NCBI GenBank assembly: GCA_017893485.1
Contig: CM030368.1
Location: forward strand, 108,383,549 to 108,447,548
Length of the DNA: 64,000 nt
Reading direction: 5' to 3'
From: Hemerocallis citrina
Lineage: Eukaryota > Streptophyta > Magnoliopsida > Asparagales > Asphodelaceae
Below, piece by piece: positions 44,742-55,817 of the stretch. Below the pieces are notes generated by a model that did no database searches, had not been told where the DNA came from, and saw only the letters and a list, made by a program, of their open reading frames with translations. Position numbers and translations under genes: made by a program. Position 1 is the first letter of the stretch, and the number at the start of each line of letters is the position of its first letter.

Positions 44742-47700
44742 TTTTTGGTGTATTTCTTTTCCTTGTAATTGTAGTATTTAAAATTTTCTATAACTTTCTT
44801 TTCACTTTTAAACTCTTTTACAACAACTACATTTTCAACTAATTGAATTTGAACAAAATATTATTCTGGTTTCTAAGAAATTTTCTGTTTCATTTAATCT
44901 TCGAAAATTTTATTTATTTCTAATGAAGATGTATTTTAACTTTATTTTCCATTCTAAGTAATCGACTATTTAAATTATACACTGTTTGAATTATTGTAAT
45001 AAATCTTTCGAACTCGAATATACATTTTGATATATATATTATTATGTTATTAAAAATAAAATTCTATGTGCTAACTGTATTTGTAATTATTTCAAATTAA
45101 TTTTATGCTGTAATGCAATACATTTTGTTATAAATATTATTTTTATGGTTATCTTATTTATTTCTATTGGATTTTTATTCTTATTAGCACCCAAAACCCA
45201 TTAGCCATAATACCCAAAATCCCCAAGCCCGTTTACTCTCACCCCTACCCGAAACCATCAGAACCAACCGCTAAATATCCCTACCTATTTATACCCCTGT
45301 TTACGCCTGTTCATTTTCCCTATATTCAAAAGCCCATGCAGCCGCTCTACTCATCTGTATCCCCCTCATCCCCATGCTAACTCCAGCCGCCTTTGCAACC
45401 CATGCAACCGATCGTCCTCTCAAACCCCTGCTCCCGCTCTCTCTTTCTTCCCCCAGTGCTCCTCTCCCTCAACCCGTCGCGTTGCAACACTCGACATCGC
45501 GACAACACCAGCCTCCCGTTCTCATCCCGACCTCCTCTTCATCATCCTCTAGCAACCCCCCTGCTGGCGATCTCCCATGCAGTGCCACCGCTCCCTGGCT
45601 TCCCTCTGCAGTCAGCAGCAACTGCGGCTGCCACTTCTGGCCGCCGTGCTCTCCTTCATCGCCGGCAGTCCCTTGGCTATCGTCCTCCACCTGTCTTCCA
45701 GTTTTGTCATCTCGCCACCCGCCGTCTACCACCAAGCCAGTGGGTGTGCCATTGATGGGTTGATCATGATGGATGTGAGCCATCCGTTTCATCGCGATCT
45801 TGATCATCTTGATTGATTGATTCCTAGTCATCCGTTTGATCTAATCTTGATCTTGATGGTTTGAATTCTGGCCATCCATTGGATCTTGATCATCATGCTT
45901 GATTGGATGTGGGTCGTCGATCTCCTCTTAATCATCCGATTAGATCCTAGCCATCGGATCTTTTCTTGATCATCACGATCATGATGATCATCAACTTTCT
46001 TTGATCGTAGCCATTCGATCGATCGATCTTGATCTTCATCATTATCTTCATCATCATGGAAATCTGACCGTCCGATCTGATCCGATCAACTTTATCTTGA
46101 TCTTCGATCTCAGCCGTCGATTGTGTTCGTGATTGGTTCATGATCCGTTCATTGTGTTTGTGTTCGTGCCCCGGGAATTTGTTCCCGTTATTTTTTATCT
46201 TCGTCATTTTCGTCTTCGGTTAAGGCAAATAACTTGTACTCAATTCCTTTGTATGATAAAAGTCATAAATTCCTCTTGTAGTGTAGTTGGGTTCTAGAGA
46301 CAACTCGTGTGTGATGTATTCTTGATGAGTACTGCCTCTATAGTGCTATTGACCATAGTTGCCTCACGACACAAAGTTGACATGAAACAACTTAGGATTT
46401 GATCGTTCTTGATGTGATCATATATGTGGGTTAATTATGAGAATTTGTGTGTTTGTTTGGATCCATGTGATATACTTGTTATGGACATGCCATATACCCC
46501 AATTCATTATGTTTGAACATTTAGTAGACTTTATAACATGTTTGGTTGTGTTTGGGACGAGCTTCGTATGTTGTATGTTGATTTGTTGTTAAAACGAAAA
46601 TCTGTATTTTGTCGGTGATCAGTTTTGATTGGTATTTTAGACCATATTAAGTTCATTATCTTAACTTAAGTATTAAACATGATTTCTAGAGAAATTCATC
46701 TTCTTTCCTAACTCTCTGACCTTGATCAATTTCGTTTTCGTATGTGTGAGATATGATTGTTTTACTACAAAGGTGCATTTCATTTCTAGATTTCGTTTCT
46801 TGATGATTTCGATGACTAAATTATTTTGATACTAGTGCTAAACACATTATTTTGATCTAATATTTTGGTCAATATTTCTATACCTATTTAGAGAGTACCC
46901 AAAATTTTGGTGGATTTATCTGATAATATTTACATATCGTTTCATGCTTTCGAATAAAAACTATAATTGCTAGATTTTGCTCGTTGTTCTGTAAAGAAGT
47001 ACATTTTCACCCTAATTCCTTTTCCTGTATGAAAAATATTTTTGAAATATGAAAGTTAGCTTATGTTGTCTATTTTCTTCTCCCTTTGGCGGATTTGGAT
47101 TTCGTTTCACGGTTTGTGAGATATTACTGTTTTCGTACAGCAGTGTTGGGATTTCCAGATTTGCAAAACTGTCGTTTCTTGATGTTTTCTGATTTTCGTT
47201 GACTAAACTAATCTTACTTGAAAATTATGAAACTTTATATTCTGATACTAGACATATAGGGAAATACCCCAGATTTTTACTGGAATTAATTAAGGTGTTT
47301 TCTTGCTGTTTTTCTGTACTTGAATACAATTTACTGATTTCTGGCTGAACGTATTTTCTGGTTTAGATTCAGTTTTGAGCTATGATTTTGTGAAACACCA
47401 TATTACTTATATATATTTACTAGATTCATCCAGAAGTCTAATTTCTAGATTTTCTGACGGAACCAGGTTTGCATGTTTGAAGTAGCGGGAATCACTATTT
47501 TAGTACAATACTGTCTTACTGTCCTGAATTAGAAAGCTGGTTGTTTTACCCTGTTATGTATTATCTTGTACCTGTATTTGTTTATCTTGCAACCTGAACT
47601 TAATATATGTGTATACCCTGTTATCCTCACTTTGCTTTGCGACACATACATGCATGCCTTATAATAATAATAAATAACCAAGGCGAGGTTAAGGGAAAGA

Positions 47701-48777
47701 TATAGGAGTGGAAAATATAGAAACGTGTACTGAGAAGAGGACCTGTGTCCTACCTGTTAAGTGTTCATGACTACATGATTCACGATCCTGTTTACCTGTA
47801 CCTGACTACATGCTTCCCTATAGGACGATGTACTCGGAAGAGAACCACTAGGTTCTCCCTGTTTCTTGTACCTGACTGCATGTTTTCCTATAGGAATGTG
47901 TACTTGGAAGAGAACCACTAGGTTCTACCTGTTATCCTGATCCCTTAGTACACTGACCTATGAACTCCACTACGAAATCTAAAGAGAAAATGTTTGAATA
48001 TAGTGACCATGTAAGATGGGCTGCATGAAGTGCTACCTAGATATTAATAATACAAGACTTGACATAACCTGATTATTTGTATACCTGTATACCTGATTAC
48101 CTGATTACCTGTTTACCTGTTACCTGTTTACTTGTTACATGTTTACCTGTTCACTTGATACTTGATACATGTTACCTGTACCTGTTAGTATACCATGCTA
48201 CTTGTTTCTATTTTCCTAATTCATGTTAGATATTATACTTCAGTTGACACACTTATACCATGCTTGTTTATTCTTGCTGTTAGTTTGTATTTGTGATTTC
48301 TCGCCATGTACTTATATCCTGCATTACAAGCGGCCCGTAACTTGCATTGACGGGAATCTTGTTTCTTTATCCTTCTTCCTGCAATTTGTCAAATTGCAGA
48401 TTTTGGTGATCAGCTGCCCGATGGAGTATGTGATCTAAAGTTCTAGTTGGCGGGAGCTTTTGCTATCTTTATTTATTTCCTGTTGCTTATTTTGAACAAT
48501 GTATCTGTTACTTGGATTCTTTTTGTTTGGGCAGTATGACCCAGGATTTTTGACTTGTTCATATCTGATTTATTTGAGATTAATACATTTTGTTTCAAGT
48601 AAATTCTGTTGGTATTTTGATTCAATTATGCATGTGTGGTTGATTCTCTTGCTTACGACTCAGATTATTTTGTGAGATGTTGTAAAGATTCCTGAACTGC
48701 TTATGGATGATGAAAATCAGTCGCTGGGCCAATGTTACGTGCTCGTATTCCGTATTTTTGGGAAGCAGGGCATGACA
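44742..48777 (+). mobile_element. Element D 5' LTR, missing its first ~35 bp
   Basis: Aligns with the 3' LTR (51517-55575) from about its 35th base to the terminal CATGACA at 48777. C-rich leader 45340-45760, a GATC-rich stretch 45760-46140, donor-like TTAAGGCAAATAAC at 46220-46233, acceptor-like AAATTGCAG ending 48399, and the GATCAGCTGCCCGATGG block. A 129-codon Ser/Pro-rich frame (45374-45763) is open in both LTRs of D. Confidence 0.85.
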
Positions 48778-48787
48778 GGATTTTTAG

Positions 48788-48805
48788 TGGTATTAGAGCC
48801 CAGGT
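48788..48805 (+). other. Element D primer-binding site
   Basis: TGGTATTAGAGCCCAGGT, one mismatch from element C's site, 10 bp after the LTR end. Confidence 0.88.
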
Positions 48806-49455
48806 TTGGCTAATGTATTGGTTGCCTAATATATTAGAAAAGCTTGGCTTGATCTAGGATCGGCTCCGCATTCCACCAACCATGCATACATGAATGAATT
48901 ATAATCAACTTGATCTGATACTAGTCATATTCCAATCATTTGATCCCTTCTTATTCGATTTCCTTGATTCCTTGTTTATTCTGTCTCTTTTAGTCGTTCT
49001 TATTTGTTGATTCTTTATTAGGTATAGTTTCGTTCTTTCTTACCCATATTTCTTTAATTATTTCATTCATCTTGCATTATTCCTTCATATTATCTTTTTG
49101 CATTGTGTTTTCCTTACCCTTGATCATCAATTCTTTTTCTCTTGTTTTTGATTCTATCTTAGGTGTTGTCCTTGTTTATTCTTTCCCTGCTCATGTTCTC
49201 TTTGATTCTGGTGCAAACAATCTCTTATTTCCTACTTGCCTCGTTTGAGTATCATGCTAGTTATTCGTTCCCTGCCATATTCTCTTCAAATTCCTCTTGT
49301 GCCCTATCGTTCCTTTTCTTTCATATTCAATTCTTTGATTTCTTATTTTCTTTCGTCCCTTGTAGTCGTCCTCCTTTGTTGAATCTTTATTGAGTATAAA
49401 ATTCATTCTTCTCCTGCCTATATTTTCTTTATATATATATATATATATATATATA
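48806..49455 (+). mobile_element. Element D internal region, left part (non-coding)
   Basis: Starts like element C's post-primer region (GCTTGGCTTGATCTAGGATCGG, CCATGCATACATGAATGAATTATAATCAAC). Then comes T-rich sequence with a GGTATAGTTTCG donor-like site at 49021 and the acceptor TTCTATCTTAG ending at 49162, followed by a protease scrap (GTTCTCTTTGATTCTGGTGC). Most of gag is absent. A block around the donor (48960-49050) recurs, diverged, at 49340-49430. Ends at the (TA)n where Hel-2 is inserted. Confidence 0.7.
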
Positions 49456-49975
49456 TCTATATAATAAAAAACAAAGAAAGCTATCAAGTGGCTCTCATTC
49501 AATAAGAATGAAATCAATGGTCTAGATATAACATCACAAAACATATTTTCCCGCCCAAAAAATTTTCCCCCAAAACTCAAATTCAAATCGCCCAAAACAA
49601 CTTATTTATTTATTTATTTATTTATTTCTCTCTTTATATTTACTCAGAAATTTATATTTTCATATTTAAGGTTTGTAAATTTTTAGATTTTTAGCATTTT
49701 TTTTATTGCTCATGTTACATTGAAAATAACAAAAATCTCATCAACAGTTAAATTTCAACATTTCCACATTAAGTTCTAAGAAGTTGGATTTTACACCCCC
49801 ATTTATAATTAATTTTCAACATATACTAATGTAAACATGACTTTTATTTACAACTAATTATTGTTTTACTATTCAAACTTGAGCTACATAATTGTTGTTT
49901 TACTGTTTACAAGACTGTCATATGTTGTATCGTTCCGAAAACGTGCCATAGGCACGTGCCCACGGGCAAATCTAG
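49456..49975 (+). mobile_element. Hel-2, non-autonomous Helitron
   Basis: 520 bp from TCTATATAATAAAAAACAAAG to CTAG, with A before and T after. Near the 3' end are a hairpin CGTGCC-ATA-GGCACG (49942-49956) and TGCCCACGGGCAAATCTAG. It shares both ends and about 200 bp of 3' sequence with Hel-1 (CATATACTAATG, TTTATTTACAACTA, ACTATTCAAACTTGAGC). No coding capacity. Confidence 0.87.
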
Positions 49976-50189
49976 TATATATATATTTTTGAATATTTTG
50001 TGTATTTCTATTATTATTTGTTATATTTTGGATCTTCTATGAAATTGATTTCTAAAACAAAATATTTGTTATTTCGAATAATTGTGTATTTTAAAATCCC
50101 AAATTTCAAAACGTAACTTCGTACTTAAATTGAGCAATCAATATCTAAGTACGCATGGAAAATTGCATCATCTCGTTCATCGTTTTGTT

Positions 50190-50385
50190 GCAACTGGATT
50201 TCGAGATGGCAAACATGCAACTAGACGTCAATGGAGGCAAAATTACAACTGGATATCGGGGAGGCAAAATGTGCAACTGAATATCCAGATGGTAACCTGC
50301 AACCTGATGTCGTGGAGGCAAACCTGCAACTTGATGTCGAGAAGGCAAATCTACAGATGGATATAAATGAGGCGAACCCATATCA
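50190..50385. repeat. 27-30 bp minisatellite
   Basis: About six diverged copies of a unit like GCAACTGGATATCGAGGAGG plus CAAACAT, lying in 50190-50385 with a spacing of 27-32 bp. One frame is open through several units (for example 50231-50461), but copy divergence is not codon-like. Confidence 0.7.
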
Positions 50386-50599
50386 AAGAATTTCTACTTT
50401 AATAACCCCACTAGTGTTTTATGTATATATTACTTATCACTGTCATATTCTTTTGTACTAGTTTGATTGAATAGTAGTAGTAATAATAACTTCACTTTCC
50501 ATTTAATAATTGATCGGCTATATATATATGTACTCTTGTTTGGATTATTTTTATATAAAGTTGATAAACCAAATTCTTATTTTATTGTATAAAGTTATT

Positions 50600-50797
50600 G
50601 TTACTATTACTATTATTATTATTGTTTTCCTTATTATTATTAGTATTATTATTATTATTGTTATTACTATTACTATTATTATTATTGTATTTTTTTCTAC
50701 AATTTTATTTTGTTGTTAATATTGAATTATTTTCACAAAAATGATGAACCCCAAATTATATTCTTTCTTGCATTATTATCCTTACCAGTATTGTTAA

Positions 50798-50847
<50 letters not shown>

Positions 50848-50890
50848 GTATGATTATGATGATTATTATTGTTATTATTTTTTTATTATT
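50600..50890. repeat. (TTA)n low-complexity region
   Basis: TTA/TTAC runs, including about 12 uninterrupted units at 50800-50840. Confidence 0.9.
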
Positions 50891-50985
50891 AATATGTGTT
50901 GATTTTTGTATTATTAATATTATTTTTGTTAATACCCATTAGTTTTGATCTAATTATTTAAATTAAAGCCCTCATCTAAAACCCA

Positions 50986-51516
50986 ATTTTATTCGGGTGT
51001 CTCATTCTTTTCTTCCTGCTCGGATCATCGGTTGGTGTCACGTGGTCTACAACGACATGTCTGCAGCTTGGAACGTCACCATCAGAGTGTCGCAGCGAAA
51101 GCGTGGTGGGCCCATAACCCACAGGTCCAAGGATCCTATTGTTGCTTCTCCTACCTTGCATTGTTTGGTTTCCCATATCTCTTGCATTTGTTCTCATCTG
51201 TTGACTCATTGCTTGGTTCATCTTTTCCTTGTCCATCCCACCTTCGATTCCAGCTCTATCTATTTCTTCATATCTTTGCTTCATAATCCTGCAAGTCTTG
51301 TGTTGTTTCTTCTTCATTTTTTATATTGGTTACTTCTTTCTTGCATTCCATTTGACATCATTATTATCCACTTCCTTCTTTTTTTGGTGTTGCCACCCCT
51401 TTGCTCCTTTCCCTTTAATTCTCTGTTTTGTTACCCTTCCCCAGTTTGTTTTGCCTTATCCTAGTACCGCCTAAGCGATTTCGAAGACGAGATTTTGTTA
51501 TAAGTTTGGTAGGATT
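50986..51516 (+). mobile_element. Element D internal region, right part and polypurine tract
   Basis: Non-coding. Shares with element F's internal region, in order: GCTTGGAACGTCACCA, GCGTGGTGGGCCCATAA, GTTGTTTCTTC-like T-rich sequence, GGTGTTGCCACC, TACCGCCT, GACGAGATT, and a polypurine-type TTTGGTAGGATT before the LTR start. Neither integrase nor chromodomain is present, unlike C. Confidence 0.75.
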
Positions 51517-54500
51517 TGTAACTCCTGTTTTCCATTTTCTGTATTTTGAGTGTATTTCTTTTCCGTGTAATTGCAGTATTTAAAAATTTCTATAACTTTC
51601 TTTTCGCTTTTAAACTCTTTTATAACAACTACATTTTCAACTGATTGAATTTGTAAAAAATATTATTCTAGTTTCTAAGAAATTTTCTGTTTCATTTAAT
51701 CTTCGAAAATTTTATTTATTTCTAATAAAGGTGTATTTTAACTTTATTTTTCATTCTAAGTAATTGACTATTTACATTATATACTGTTTGAATTATTTTG
51801 ATAAATCTGTCAAACTCGAATATACATTTTGATATATATATTATTATGTTATTAAAAATCAAATTTTATGTGCTAACTGTATCTGGAATTATTTCAAACT
51901 AATTTTATGCTGTAATGCAAGTACATTTGGTATAAATATTATTTTTATGGTTATCTTATTTTTTTCTTTTGGATTTTTATTCTTATTAGCACCCAAAACC
52001 CATTAGCCATAATACCCAAAATCCCCAAACCCGTTACTCTCACCCCTACCCGAAACCATCAGAACCTAACCCTAAGTATCCCTACCTATTTATACCCCTG
52101 TTTACGCCTATTCATCTTCGCCATATTCAAAACCCATGAAGTCGCTCTACTCATCTGTATCCCCCTCATCCCCATGCCAGCTTCAACCGCCTTCTCAACC
52201 CATGCAACCGATCATCCTATCAAACCCCTGCTCCCGCTCTCTCTTTCTTCCCCCGGTGCTCCTCTCCCTCTCCCCGTCGCATTGCAACACCCAGTGCCGC
52301 GGCAACACCAGCCTCCCGTTCTCATTCCGACCTCCTCTTCGTCATCCTCTAGTAACCCCCCTGCCGGCGATCTCCCATGCAGCGCCGCCGCTCCCCGGCT
52401 TCCCTCCGCAGTTAGCAGCGACTGCGACTACCACTTCTGGCTGCCATGCTCGCCTCCATTACCGGCAGTCCCCTGGCCACCGTCCTCCACCCTGATTCCA
52501 GTCTCCCCGTCCCGCCGCCCGCCATCTACTACTAAGCCAGTAGGTGTGCCATTAATGGGTTGATCATGATGGATGTGAGCCGTCCGTTTCATCGCGATCT
52601 TGGTCATCTTGATTGATTGATTCCTAGTCGGCCGTTTGATCAGATCTTGATCTTGATGGTTTGAATTCTGGTCGTCTGTTGGATCTTGATCATCATGCTT
52701 GACTGGATGTGGGCCGTTGATCTCCTCTTGAACATTCGATTATATCCTAGACATCCGATATCTTCTTGATCATCACGATCATGATGATCATCAACTTCCT
52801 TTGATCGCAGCCATTCGATCGATCAATCTTGATCTTCATCATTATCTTCATCATCACAAAAATCTGACCATCTGATCTGATCCGATCATCGTGATCTTGA
52901 TCTTCGATCTAAGCAGTCCGATTGTGTTCGTAATTGGCTCATGATCCGTTCGTTGTGTTTGTGTTCGTGCCCCTGGAATCCGTTCCCGTTATTCTTGATC
53001 TTCGTCATTTTCTTCTTCGGTTAAGGCAAGTAACTTGTACTCAATTCCTTTGTATGATACAAGTTATAAATTTCACTTGTAGTGTAGTTGGGTTCTAAAG
53101 ACAACTCGTGTGTGATGTATTCTTGATGAGTATGTCTCTATAGTTCTATTGACCAAAGTTTCCTTAGGACACAAATTTGACATGAAACAACTTAGGATTT
53201 GACCATTCTTGATGTGATCATATATGTGGGTTAATTATGAGAATTTGTATGTTTGTTTGTATCCATATGATATACTTTTTGTGGACATGCCATATACCCC
53301 ATTTCATGATGTTTTGACATTTAGTAAACATTATAACATGTTTGGTTGTGTTTGGGATGAGTTTCGTATATTGTATGTTGATTTTTTGTTAAGAGAAAAA
53401 TCTGTATTTTGTCGGTGATCAGTTTTGATTGGTATTTTAGACCATATTAAGTTTATTATCTTAACTTAAGTATTAACCATGATTTTTAGAGAAATCCGTC
53501 TTCTTCCCTAACTCTCTGACCTTGATCGATTTCGTTTTCGTATGTGTGAGATATGATTGTTTTACTACAGATGTGTATTTCATTTCCAGATTTCGTTTCT
53601 TGATGATTTCGATGACTAAATTATTTTGATACTAGTGCTAAACACCTTATTTTGATCTGAAATTTTGGTCAGTATTTCTATACCTATTTAGAGAGTACCC
53701 AGAATTTTGGTGGATTTATCTGATAAGATTTACATATCGTTTCATGCTTTCAAATAAAAACTATACTTGATGGAGTTTGCTCGCTGTTCTGTAAAGAAGT
53801 ACATTTTCACCCAGTTCCTTTTCCTGTATGAAAAATATTTATGAAATATGAAAGTTAGCTTATTTTGTCTATTTTCTTCTCCCTTTGGCAGATTTTCATT
53901 TCGTTTCCCGGTTAGCGAGATATTATTGTTTTCGTACAGCAGTGTTGGGAATTCCATATTTGCAAAACTGTCGTTTCCTGATGTTCTCTGATTTTTGTTG
54001 ACAATACTAATCTCACTGGAAAATTATAAAACTTTATATGCTCATATTAGACATATAGGGGAATACCCCAGATTTTTCCTGTAATTAGTTAAGATGTTTT
54101 CGTGCTGTTTTCCTGTACTTGAATACAATTTACTGATTTCTGGCTGAATGTAATTTCTGGTTTAGATTCAGTTTTGAGCTATGATTTTGTGAAACACCAT
54201 ATTACTTATATATATTTTCTGGATTCGGCCAGAAGTCTACTTTCCAGATTTTCTGACGGATCCAGGTTTTCATGTTTGAAGTAGCGGTAATCACTGTTTT
54301 AGTACAACATTGTCTTGCTGTTCTGAATTAGAAAGCTAGTTATTTTACCCTGTTATGTGTTATCTTGTACCTGTACATGTTTATCTTGCAACCTGAACCT
54401 AATATATGTGTATACCATATTATCCTCACTTTGTTTTGTGACACATACATGCATGTCTGATAATAATAATTAATAACCAAGCCGGGGTTAAGGGAAGATC

Positions 54501-55575
54501 TAGTAGTGGAAAATTTAGAAACGTGTACTGAGAAGAGGACCAGTGTCCTGCCTATTACGTGTTCATGATTACATGATTTACATTCCTGTTTACCTGTACC
54601 TGACTACATGCTTCCCTATAGGACGATGTACTCGGAAGAGAACCACTAGGTTCTGCCTGTTTCCTGTACTTGACTGCATGCTTCCCTATAGAAAGGTGTA
54701 CTTAGAAGAGAACCACTAGGTTCTACCTATTATCCTGATCTCTGAGTACACAGCCCTATGGACTCCACTACGAAATCTAAAGCGAAACTATTTGAATGTA
54801 GCAACCATGTAAGATGGGCTGCATGAAGTGCTATCTAGATTGTAATAATACAAGACTTGACATAACCTGATTACCTATATGCCTGATTACCTGATTAGCT
54901 GATTACATATTTACCTATTACTTGTTTACCTGTTAAATGTTTACCTGTTCACTTGACACTTGATACATGTTACATGTACCTGTTAGTATACCATGCTACT
55001 TGTTTCTATTTTCCTGATTCATATTAGATATTATACTTCTGTTGACACACTTATACCATGCTTGTTTATTCCTGCTGTTATTTTGTATTTGTGATTTCTC
55101 CCCATGTACTTGTATCCTGCATTACAAGCGGCCCGTAACTTGCAATGACGGGAATCTTGTTTCTTTTTCCTTCTTCTTGCAATTTGTCAAATTGTAGATT
55201 TTGGTGATCAGCTGCCCGATGGAGTATGTGATCTAAAGTTCTAGTTGGCTTGAGCTTTTGCTATCTTTATTTATCTCATGTTGCTCATTTTGAACAATGT
55301 ATCTGTTACTTGGATTCTTTGTGTTTGGGCAGTATGACCTAGGATTTTTGACTTGTTCAGATCTGATTTATTTGAGATCAATACATTTTGTTTCAAGTAA
55401 ATTCTGTTGATATATTGATTCAGTTATGCATGTGTGGTTGATTCTCTTTCTTCCGACTCTGATTATTTTGTGAGATTTTGTAAAGATTTCTGAACAGCTA
55501 ATGGATGATGAAAATCATTTGCAGGGCCAATGTTACGTGCTCGTATTTCGTATTTTTGAGAAGCGGGACGTGACA
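51517..55575 (+). mobile_element. Element D 3' LTR, complete
   Basis: 4059 bp from TGTAACTCCTGTTTTCC to GCGGGACGTGACA. TATA-like TATTTATA at about 52087, C-rich leader 52130-52560, GATC-rich stretch, donor-like TTAAGGCAAGTAAC at 53021-53034, GTAACTTGCAATGACGGG block at 55135-55152, acceptor-like AAATTGTAG ending 55197. By eye it is closely similar to the 5' LTR throughout, with scattered substitutions and small indels. Confidence 0.88.
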
Positions 55576-55817
55576 ATCAGTCAAAGCCAAACTTCCTTAC
55601 GTTAGTCACATTTGAATGATATATTATCCAAATTCGGGTTCTGATACCACTAAAAATCTTATCACACCCCGCTTCCTAAAAATACAGAATACGAGTACAT
55701 GACATTAGCCCAGCGAATGACTAACGTTACCCATAAGCTGTTTATATGATCAACTCAACAATATAATCAAATATAAAATAATTGTGTAGGCAATAATATT
55801 AATCTCATGAACAATAA
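55576..55817 (-). mobile_element. Fragment G: LTR end and primer site (minus strand)
   Basis: On the minus strand: CTTATGGGTAACG, GAAGCGGGGTGTGATA (LTR end at 55660), spacer AGATTTTTAG, then TGGTATCAGAACCCGAA (primer site, 55632-55649). Only about 158 bp of LTR and 84 bp of internal sequence survive. It lies head-on against element D's 3' end. Confidence 0.8.

Larger units (their letters stand above)
49976..50985. other. Unclassified AT-rich insert in element D
   Basis: No counterpart in element F, so probably another insertion. It includes a 27-bp-type minisatellite (50190-50385) and long (TTA)n runs (50600-50890). It ends in LTR-style words (AAAACCCAATTTTATTCGGG). No terminal repeats or protein domain recognised. 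Confidence 0.5.
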
